Part shown: positions 35,109-40,573 of the stretch, piece after piece | Layout of the letters: each line of letters opens with the position of its first letter | How positions within the stretch are numbered: position 1 is the first letter of the stretch | Assembly: GCA_903837785.1 (NCBI GenBank) | Contig: CAILVY010000046.1 | Location: 1-40,573 of the forward strand | Source of the DNA: Candidatus Hydrogenedentota bacterium | GTDB taxonomy: Bacteria > Hydrogenedentota > Hydrogenedentia > Hydrogenedentales > CAILVY01 | Direction of reading: 5' to 3' | DNA length: 40,573 nt | Made by a program: the position numbers and the translations under genes | Notes under the pieces: generated by a model | The model's input: only the letters and a program-made list of their open reading frames with translations | Told to the model about the DNA's origin: nothing | The model's database searches: none

Positions 35109-35726
35109 CTACTGGAAGAACGAACCCAGTACCAGCCCCGCGTAGTCCGTGAAGACGCCCCAGAGCGTCTGCCAGTCGTTCAGGACGGAATTCGGCGCAA
35201 AGAGCCCCGTCCGCAGCGAAAGCGCGGTGGCGCCCTGCGTGTATTCCAGCATCCACGTGCCCGGCGCCATCGAATACCCCTTCGCAACGCCCCGCTCCAG
35301 CACCGCCATGTCGCCCGGCACATACACCGTCTTCTCCGTCTGGCCCTCCGTGTACGTCCACATCTCCCCCGCAAACATGCAGTCGTAGACATCCATCGCC
35401 GGGTAGCGGCCCGAGAAGCCTTCACTGCCGATGGGCGTGCCGAAGATCAGCACATATTCGTTCAGCGACGCGTACAGAATCGCCATCTGCCCCAGCGTGC
35501 CCCCCGCGTAGTTGAAATGCCACTTCAATTCCTTCCGGAACTGCCCGGGATACCGCTCATGAAGCTTCTCCATGATCGCGTCGATCGCATCGTCCGCCGG
35601 CAGCCCCGACACCTCCTGCGCGATCCCGTGGATCGTCTCCGCGCTGAACTTCGGCGAACAGCCCGCCAGAACCGCCGCACCCAACACAAGGACCGTCAGC
35701 ACTGCCACCCGACTGATGTTGTTCAT
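35109..35726 (-). CDS. Lipoprotein homologous to ERG2 C-8 sterol isomerase / sigma-1 receptor
   Basis: 205 residues. The signal [12 protein letters not shown] carries a lipobox with Cys23. The mature part resembles the ERG2/sigma-1 receptor family over its full length. By memory of human sigma-1, [20 protein letters not shown] matches [38 protein letters not shown] matches YVLLFGTALGSRGHSGRY, and [10 protein letters not shown] matches NTWMVEYGRG. The two acidic ligand-site residues of sigma-1 (D126, E172) correspond to D115 and E161. In eukaryotes the family isomerises sterols or binds amines at the ER membrane. Here a lipid anchor replaces the N-terminal membrane helix. GGGAGGGG precedes the ATG. 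Single gene, convergent with the kinase gene. Enzyme activity is unproven. Confidence 0.85.
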   Translation of the reverse strand: [205 protein letters not shown]

Positions 35727-35789
35727 GGCGATTTCCCCTCCCTGTTTCCGCTGCGTTTCGGAGCCCCGGAATGCGCGACCCTTTCCCGC

Positions 35790-35819
35790 ATCATTCACCC
35801 AGCCGCCACCCCCTGTCAA
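35790..35819 (-). promoter_or_regulatory. Candidate promoter of the ERG2/sigma-1-like lipoprotein gene
   Basis: On the minus strand a consensus -35 TTGACA (35814-35819), an 18-bp spacer and -10 AATGAT (35790-35795, 4 of 6) lie about 65 bp before the ATG at 35726. The tracrRNA terminator lies directly upstream at 35849-35886. Confidence 0.5.
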
Positions 35820-35848
35820 GCCCCGGAAATCCAGGCCCCTCCCAGTTC

Positions 35849-35886
35849 AAAAAGTAAAAGCCTCCAAACCCTTCCGGGCAGGAGGC
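35849..35886 (-). terminator. Intrinsic terminator of the tracrRNA
   Basis: Outer stem GCCTCC (35886-35881) with GGAGGC (35865-35860), inner CCC/GGG closed by a GGAA tetraloop, followed on the minus strand by TTTTACTTTTT. Confidence 0.88.
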
Positions 35887-35945
35887 GTTAGGGGCGCTGC
35901 AAGCAGCGGTGCCCCTCGTGATGATTGCCGTAAGGCAATATCCTT

Positions 35946-35981
35946 ACTATAATGAGAATGCAATCACCGCTCAGGTATACT
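35946..35981 (-). repeat. Degenerate CRISPR repeat copy serving as tracrRNA anti-repeat
   Basis: A 36-bp stretch whose last 29 bases on the plus strand (35953-35981) equal the reverse complement of the array's first repeat except at 35959 and 35966. The two differences would be mismatches in the crRNA:tracrRNA duplex. The length of 36 assumes that the repeat extends through ACTATAA at its other end, which the window edge hides. Confidence 0.9.
35976..35981 (+). promoter_or_regulatory. Candidate -10 element (TATACT) for cas9 transcription
   Basis: The end of the anti-repeat reads TATACT on the plus strand, 5 of 6 to the -10 consensus, 60 bp before the cas9 ATG. No good -35 exists at the right distance. 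The same hexamer ends each array repeat, where it may start crRNAs. Confidence 0.35.
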
Positions 35982-35987
35982 AAGTGG

Positions 35988-36016
35988 ATTATAGCGGACC
36001 CAAAGGCCGTTGTCAA
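35988..36016 (-). promoter_or_regulatory. Consensus sigma70 promoter of the tracrRNA
   Basis: On the minus strand: -35 TTGACA (36016-36011), exactly 17 bp, -10 TATAAT (35993-35988). Both hexamers match the consensus fully. A start 7 bp downstream falls on the first base of the anti-repeat. The promoter lies within the cas9 5' region, so the two transcripts diverge or overlap here. Confidence 0.92.
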
Positions 36017-36041
36017 CACACTTCAGGGGAGGTAGCTGTGT

Positions 36042-39000
36042 ATGGGAACCCAGAAAACGATGCAGGTGCTGGGATTGGACCTCGGAGCGAATTCCGTAGG
36101 CTGGGCGCTGCTCGAGGTGCAAGGGGACGAGCCCTGCGGGCTTCTGGACGCAGGCGTCCGGGTATTTGAGGCGGGCACCACCGGCGATATCGAAGGAGGG
36201 CGCGACGAACCCCGCGGCGTGGAACGGCGTCAGGCGCGGCAAGCGCGGCGTCAGGCGGAGCGGCGGTCGCGGCGCATGGCCAATATCGCGGCCATGCTGC
36301 GCCGGCATGGGATGTTTCCAGAATGTACGACCCACAAGGGTGCCGCACGAGACAAGGCCATTGCGCAACTGGACAAAGAATTGCAGGCGGAGTATCGTGC
36401 GCGATGCGCCGGGGACCCGGAGGCCTTGCGGAGACTCGAACAACTGCCTTACTTCTTGCGGGCGCGCGCCCTGGACGAAGCAGTGAGCCCGGCAGCCTTC
36501 GGACGGGCGCTCTATCATCTCGCGCAGCGGCGCGGATTTCTCAGCAACCGCAAGACAAAGCGGGACGCAAAAGAGGAAGGCGATGTGAAGACGTCCATCA
36601 GGACGCTGCTGACAAGAATGCAGGAAACCGGGGCGCGCACGCTTGGCGAGTACCTTTCCCGGATCGATCCCGCCGAGGAGGAACGCTTGCGGCGGCGCTG
36701 GACGGCGCGCGGCATGTATGAGGCCGAATTTGAGGCGCTATGGAACGCGCAGAAGGGCCATCATCCGGGTCTTCTCAGTGAGGAACTGAAACGCCGGGTC
36801 TACGACGCCTTCTTCAGCCAACGTCCGCTCAAAAGCCAGAAAGGTCTGATCGGGTTCTGTGAATTGGAACCCGGGAGGCGGCGTGCGCCCCGCGCCTTGC
36901 TGACCGCACAGCGATTCAGGCTGCTGCAGAAGGTTAATGACCTTCGCGTGCACATGCCCGATGGACAAATCGTTGATCTGACGGCCGAACAGAAGCGCGC
37001 CGTGGCGGACAAGCTTCAGGGTGTGGAGAAGCAAACGTTTGATCAGTTGCGAAAGTTGCTCAAACTTTCCGGGGTCGAATTCAATTTCGAGCGCGGAGGA
37101 GAAAAGGGCATTCCTGGAAATGTGACAGCGGCGGCGTTGCGCAAAGTCTTCAAGAAGAAGTGGGAGACCCTGAGCGAAGCGCAACAAATGGCGGTGGTGG
37201 GGGAGGTCATGGGCATCACGTGCGATGAAACGCTGCTGCGCCGGGGGCGGGAGGTCTGGGGTCTGGATGAAGAAGGGGCGGAAGCCCTGACGCATGTGCA
37301 CTTGGAGGAGGGGTACGCGGCGCTGTCGCGTGAGGCCTTGAAGAGGATTTTGCCCTTGATGGAACAGGGCATTCCCTTTGCCACGGCGAAACTGCAGGCA
37401 TATGACGAGAAATGGGCCAAGAACGTATTGGATGGACTGCCCGCGGTTGAGCTGGCCGCTCTGCCCATACGCAATCCGGTGGTCATGCGAACATTGACCG
37501 AGACGCGCAAAGTCGTCAACGCAATTATCCGCAAACATGGCAAGCCGGCCGTGGTTCGTATCGAACTCGCGCGGGAACTCAAGAAGACCCGCGACGCCCG
37601 CAAACGGATCACGAAGGAGAATCACGAACGCCGGGCCAACCGCGCAAGTCTTGTGGAGACCCATTTCAGGGAGAGCCGCAGCGCGACCCGTGCGGACATC
37701 GAGAAACTGCTCCTTTGGGAAGAGTGCAACCGACAATGTCCGTACACGGGAAAGCCCATCAGTTTCGAGGCCTTGTTCGGGGATGCGCCGCAGTTTGATG
37801 TCGAGCATATCATCCCCTTCAGCCGCTGCCTTGATGATTCCTTCATGAACAAGACCTTGTGCCATCACGAGTTCAACCGGAACGTGAAAGGCAATCGGAC
37901 CCCTTACGAGGCTGCAGGGCACAACGAGGACGCGTGGAATCAGATGAGCTTGCGTGTCCGTCAGTTTCGGGGCGATGGAGCAAAGGGTAAGATCGAGCGC
38001 TTTCTGGCGCAAGACCTCAAAGCCTTTGATGAGATCGTGTCCCAGAAGCTGAATGACACGCGTTACGCCTCCCGAATCGCGGCGCAGTATCTGGCGTGGC
38101 TCTATGGCGATGAGGCACGCAGTCGAATTCAGGTGAGCACTGGGCAGGTGACGGCCTACTTGCGGGACGCCTGGCGCTTGAACTCCATACTGGGCGACGG
38201 CGGCGAAAAGGAACGCGGGGATCACCGACATCATGCCGTCGATGCGGTCGCAATCGCGCTCACGTCGCGTTCGATTGTGAAGCGGATGAGCGATTCCGCA
38301 CAGCGCCGCATGGAGGAGCGCGGACGCAGCCGGGGGTGGTGGAACGACCTGCCCATGCCGTGGGACTCATTTCTCGAAGACGTGAAGGAGAAGGTCGGCA
38401 GAATCGTCGTGTCACATCGAGTCTCGCGGCGAGTGCGCGGTCAACTACATGACGACACAGTCTACAGCGCGCCGCGCAAGGACAAGGAAGGCAAAGAGTA
38501 CGTTGCGTTCCGCAAACCCTTGACCGAAGCATTCAAAGCGGAGGCGGTGGAAAAGATCGTGGATCCCCGGGTCCGCGAGGCGGTTCGGGAATGGCTGGAA
38601 AAGCACGGAAACGATCCGAAGAAGGCCTTTGGCGATCCGGCGAATCATCCCCGCTTGATGATCAAGCATGGGCCGCACGCCGGAAGAACCGTTCCGATCC
38701 ACAGTGTCCGACTCATGGAAAATCGGGGTGTCGAGTCCATTGGACAAGCCCCGCACGACCGCTACGTCTGGGCACGCAGCAACAGCCACATCGAGATCTT
38801 CGGAGTACTGGACGGAGACGGCGAGATTACGAAGTGGAAAGGGCGGGTCGTCAGCCGCCTTGAGGCCTATCGCCGATTGAAGGGCAAGAAGCCTATTGTG
38901 GACCGCGATGGCGGGCCAATGACGAAGTTCCTCTTCTCGTTGACACAAGGAGACACAATAGAGGTCGATATGGAGAGTCCAGAACGTGACGTTCTCCGCC

Positions 39001-39221
39001 TTGTATATGTCGTGAGAGGCGTTTGGGAGGAGGGCGGCAAAGCACGCATTGAAAGCGTGCACGTAACAGACGCGAGAAAGAAGCAGGACATTCCGCGAAG
39101 CCGGAGTGAGAAGGAGTGGGCCAGATTTCGATGGACGCCGTTCGCTGAAAGACTGCGTAAGTCCGACTGCAAGAAGATATCGCTGACGCCCTTGGGCGAA
39201 GTCGTCACTGCGAATGATTGA
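36042..39221 (+). CDS. cas9: Type II-C CRISPR RNA-guided endonuclease Cas9
   Basis: 1059 residues, the compact size of type II-C enzymes. RuvC-I GLDLGANSVGW holds D13. An arginine-rich bridge helix (ERRQARQARRQAERRSRR) follows at about 62-79. RuvC-II IELARE holds E508. The HNH domain runs through CPYTGKPI, DVEHIIP (H589) and EFNRNVKGN (N612). RuvC-III HHAVDAVAIAL holds H731 and D734. All catalytic residues are present, so both strands should be cut. The C-terminal 300 residues are the PAM-interacting region. PAM specificity is not predictable. AGGGGAGG (36025-36032) lies 9 bp before ATG 36042. A second Met is at codon 7. The cas1 ATG overlaps the stop by 8 bp. No csn2 or cas4 is present. Confidence 0.98.
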   Translation: MGTQKTMQVLGLDLGANSVGWALLEVQGDEPCGLLDAGVRVFEAGTTGDIEGGRDEPRGVERRQARQARRQAERRSRRMANIAAMLRRHGMFPECTTHKGAARDKAIAQLDKELQAEYRARCAGDPEALRRLEQLPYFLRARALDEAVSPAAFGRALYHLAQRRGFLSNRKTKRDAKEEGDVKTSIRTLLTRMQETGARTLGEYLSRIDPAEEERLRRRWTARGMYEAEFEALWNAQKGHHPGLLSEELKRRVYDAFFSQRPLKSQKGLIGFCELEPGRRRAPRALLTAQRFRLLQKVNDLRVHMPDGQIVDLTAEQKRAVADKLQGVEKQTFDQLRKLLKLSGVEFNFERGGEKGIPGNVTAAALRKVFKKKWETLSEAQQMAVVGEVMGITCDETLLRRGREVWGLDEEGAEALTHVHLEEGYAALSREALKRILPLMEQGIPFATAKLQAYDEKWAKNVLDGLPAVELAALPIRNPVVMRTLTETRKVVNAIIRKHGKPAVVRIELARELKKTRDARKRITKENHERRANRASLVETHFRESRSATRADIEKLLLWEECNRQCPYTGKPISFEALFGDAPQFDVEHIIPFSRCLDDSFMNKTLCHHEFNRNVKGNRTPYEAAGHNEDAWNQMSLRVRQFRGDGAKGKIERFLAQDLKAFDEIVSQKLNDTRYASRIAAQYLAWLYGDEARSRIQVSTGQVTAYLRDAWRLNSILGDGGEKERGDHRHHAVDAVAIALTSRSIVKRMSDSAQRRMEERGRSRGWWNDLPMPWDSFLEDVKEKVGRIVVSHRVSRRVRGQLHDDTVYSAPRKDKEGKEYVAFRKPLTEAFKAEAVEKIVDPRVREAVREWLEKHGNDPKKAFGDPANHPRLMIKHGPHAGRTVPIHSVRLMENRGVESIGQAPHDRYVWARSNSHIEIFGVLDGDGEITKWKGRVVSRLEAYRRLKGKKPIVDRDGGPMTKFLFSLTQGDTIEVDMESPERDVLRLVYVVRGVWEEGGKARIESVHVTDARKKQDIPRSRSEKEWARFRWTPFAERLRKSDCKKISLTPLGEVVTAND

Positions 39222-40104
39222 GCGCTTGATCGACATTTCGGACGCGGGGGGGCGGGTTAGCGTCAAACACGATCAACTGACTATCGCGCGGGAGGAGTCG
39301 CCGCCGTACTCGGCACCGTTGGACGAGGTGGCCGTAGTGGTCATCTCGCATCCCGCGGTGACGCTGACACAGTCCGTGTTGTCGGGTTTGATGGCGCACG
39401 GGGCAGTGTTCGTGGTCTGTGACGAGCGGAAGCTCCCGTCCGGCATGATGCTGCCGCTCGAAGGACATCATCTCCAGGGGGAACGGCTGGAATATCAGAT
39501 GAATGCGTCTCAACCCGTGCGAAAACGGGCCTGGCAGCAGATAGTGCAGGCCAAGATCCTGGCCCAGGGCCGATTGCTGAGCGAACTGCGCGGTACGGAC
39601 GCCGGATTGCTCGCTTTGGCCAATAATGTGCGCTCAGGCGACCCGGACAACCTCGAAGGCCAAGCGGCGCGGCGCTATTGGCCATTGATCTTCGGCGAGG
39701 TGTCCTTTCGGCGCGATAACGATCTGGCGGGGCTCAATTCAGTCTTGAATTACGGCTACAGCGTGCTTCGCGCCATCGTCGCGCGGGCGATTGTGGCTGC
39801 CGGACTCCATCCGTCGATCGGGGTGCATCATCACAACCGATACGACGCGTACCGCCTCGCGGATGACCTCATGGAACCGTTTCGTCCGCTCGTGGATCGT
39901 GTGGCAGCCGCCTTGGCGGCGCAGTATGGTTTTGACCTGGACTTGGATAAGGACACGAAACGGGCGTTGTTGTCCGCGTTCATGGGCCGCTACGTGGTGG
40001 ATGGCGAAGATCGCTCGCTCTTCGAAGTGGCCTCGCGCGCCGCGGTCTCGCTCGTCCTCGTGTTTCAGGGAAGACGTAAAGAACTGTTGCTGCCCGAAAT
40101 CTGA
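39214..40104 (+). CDS. cas1: CRISPR adaptation integrase Cas1 (type II)
   Basis: 296 residues. The N-terminal beta domain contains DEVAVVVISHPAVTLTQSVL. The helical domain carries the metal-binding residues E148 (DNLEGQAARRYW), H206 (GVHHHNRYDAY) and E221 (LMEPFRPLVD), which match the Glu-His-Glu set of type II Cas1, with the diagnostic LMEPFRP motif. With Cas2 it forms the complex that integrates new spacers. The ATG overlaps cas9 by 8 bp and cas2 begins 3 bp after the stop, so the three genes form one translationally coupled operon. Length is normal and no lesion is seen. Confidence 0.97.
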   Translation: MIERLIDISDAGGRVSVKHDQLTIAREESPPYSAPLDEVAVVVISHPAVTLTQSVLSGLMAHGAVFVVCDERKLPSGMMLPLEGHHLQGERLEYQMNASQPVRKRAWQQIVQAKILAQGRLLSELRGTDAGLLALANNVRSGDPDNLEGQAARRYWPLIFGEVSFRRDNDLAGLNSVLNYGYSVLRAIVARAIVAAGLHPSIGVHHHNRYDAYRLADDLMEPFRPLVDRVAAALAAQYGFDLDLDKDTKRALLSAFMGRYVVDGEDRSLFEVASRAAVSLVLVFQGRRKELLLPEI

Positions 40105-40107
40105 CGA

Positions 40108-40494
40108 ATGGGGCGGCGGCGCGGAGGAAGAGCAGGCAGTGGGCTCCAGATGGCTGCGGACAACCTCATAGGATCGGGGTATAAGGGCGTGTGGCTGGTT
40201 GCCATGTTCGATTTGCCGGTGACGGACGTCGTAGCGCGCCGTCGCTACACGCAGTTCCGCAATCTTCTGCTGAAGTTTGGATTCGAGATGCTCCAGTTCT
40301 CGGTCTATGCGCGCTACTATCCAAGCGAAGAGGCAAGCGAAACGCACCGAAAGAACATCGGCAAGGGTTTGCCCCCCTCGGGACAAGTCCGTCTGCTCCT
40401 CATCACCGACAAGCAATTCGGCAAGATGCAGGTCTTCTGCGGAAAAAAAGCCCAGCCCGCCGAAGAAGCGCCGGAGCAAATACTCCTTTTCTGA
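40108..40494 (+). CDS. cas2: CRISPR adaptation protein Cas2
   Basis: 128 residues from the ATG at 40108, directly after cas1, or 114 from an in-frame ATG at 40150 (MAADNLIGSG). The shorter form fits the family length better, but neither has an ideally spaced ribosome site and coupling to cas1 is likely. The ferredoxin-like fold starts GVWLVAMFDLPV, with the conserved Asp after beta1. Then come RRRYTQFRNLLLKFGFEMLQ and FSVYARYYPSEE, typical of type II Cas2. It is the dimeric core of the Cas1-Cas2 integrase. The array starts 50 bp after its stop. Confidence 0.95.
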   Translation: MGRRRGGRAGSGLQMAADNLIGSGYKGVWLVAMFDLPVTDVVARRRYTQFRNLLLKFGFEMLQFSVYARYYPSEEASETHRKNIGKGLPPSGQVRLLLITDKQFGKMQVFCGKKAQPAEEAPEQILLF

Positions 40495-40544
40495 TCCTCG
40501 CGTCGCCCCTAAACCCCCGGCTTTTCCAGGGTTATTCGGGACAG

Positions 40545-40573
40545 AGTATACCTGAGCGGGGATTGCCTTCTCA
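40545..40573 (-). CRISPR. CRISPR array, first 29 bases of the cas2-proximal repeat (cut by window edge)
   Basis: Bases 40545-40573 are the reverse complement of the anti-repeat at 35953-35981 with two differences, so this is the beginning of a repeat. A tracrRNA on the minus strand requires crRNAs on the minus strand, so the array is read toward cas2, opposite to the cas genes. In that orientation the repeat ends with GGTATACT, a -10-like hexamer. Only one partial repeat is visible and no spacer, so array length and targets are unknown. The likely repeat length is 36 by comparison with the anti-repeat. Confidence 0.85.

Larger units (their letters stand above)
35849..35981 (-). ncRNA. tracrRNA of the type II-C CRISPR system
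   Basis: About 133 nt on the minus strand. It begins with the anti-repeat AGTATACCTGAGCGG..., complementary to the visible CRISPR repeat at 27 of 29 positions. Three stems follow: ATTGCC-UUAC-GGCAAT (35939-35924), a two-part stem GGGGC..GCUGC-UU-GCAGC-GCCCC (35915-35891), and the terminator GCCUCC..GGAGGC with an inner CCC-GGAA-GGG and a U-tract. The order of anti-repeat, nexus-like hairpin, GC stem and terminator parallels the Neisseria tracrRNA. The start is set by the consensus promoter at 35988-36016, which predicts transcription from about 35981, the first anti-repeat base. It guides crRNA processing and Cas9 loading. Confidence 0.9.

Noticed and set aside
35946..36041. tracrRNA on the plus strand
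   Set aside because: Downstream of the anti-repeat in that direction lies only the cas9 leader, without hairpins or terminator. The minus strand has a consensus promoter, ordered stems and an intrinsic terminator.
40495..40544. Leader or terminator next to the array
   Set aside because: A weak imperfect stem (AACCC/GGGTT) is present but there is no T-run and no A+T-rich leader. The leader is probably at the far end of the array or absent.

Overview
The window is GC-rich, densely coded bacterial chromosome. It most resembles a member of the Planctomycetes-Lentisphaerae-Hydrogenedentes sphere that degrades polysaccharides. The pointers are secreted six-hairpin glycosidases, a formylglycine-type sulfatase with a Tat signal, a GH36-type galactosidase, a Gfo/Idh/MocA oxidoreductase, a prepilin-like protein with an H-X9-DG-like end, and two secreted proteins sharing a C-terminal EF-hand/dockerin-like module, one behind a long Gly-Glu linker. 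From memory, that Gly-Glu plus LSELLRVIQFFN style is frequent in Candidatus Hydrogenedentes genomes. I cannot verify the assignment here. No rRNA, tRNA, phage or insertion sequence was seen.

Layout. 1-384: 3' end of a large secreted protein. 1005-3264: a compact three-gene set (ABC-type ATPase, HypB/UreG-like GTPase, PF04060-type Fe-S protein) behind three direct repeats and a palindrome. 3326-7880 (minus): sulfatase, divergent amidohydrolase, six-hairpin glycosidase. 8020-9558: AraC-GyrI regulator and a stand-alone GyrI-like protein. 9612-12824 (minus): pseudopilin-like protein and a second six-hairpin glycosidase. 12939-13181 (minus): remnant of an MNT nucleotidyltransferase. 13227-13817: O-methyltransferase. 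13973-24230: a seven-gene catabolic operon (class III aminotransferase, FGGY kinase, fucose/arabinose isomerase-like protein, SSS symporter with an extra C-terminal domain, URO-D-family protein, amidohydrolase, Tat-exported alpha/beta hydrolase). 24282-27322 (minus): GH36 galactosidase and Gfo/Idh/MocA oxidoreductase. 27581-30223: a ten-repeat InlB-B-like surface protein. 30315-35104: DAHP synthase, a second URO-D-family methyltransferase and a PhoB/PhoR-type two-component system.

The right end has the two most notable items. At 35109-35726 (minus) is a lipoprotein with apparent full-length similarity to the eukaryotic ERG2 sterol isomerase / sigma-1 receptor family, with the two acidic ligand-site residues conserved. 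From 35849 to the window edge lies a type II-C CRISPR-Cas locus: tracrRNA on the minus strand with a consensus promoter (TTGACA-17-TATAAT) and an intrinsic terminator, then cas9 (1059 aa, all RuvC and HNH catalytic residues present), cas1, cas2 and the first 29 bases of the CRISPR array. The visible repeat matches the tracrRNA anti-repeat at 27 of 29 positions, which fixes the crRNA strand as minus, opposite to cas9-cas1-cas2. The repeat ends in a -10-like TATACT, suggesting promoters inside the repeats as described for Neisseria meningitidis. The spacers lie beyond the window.
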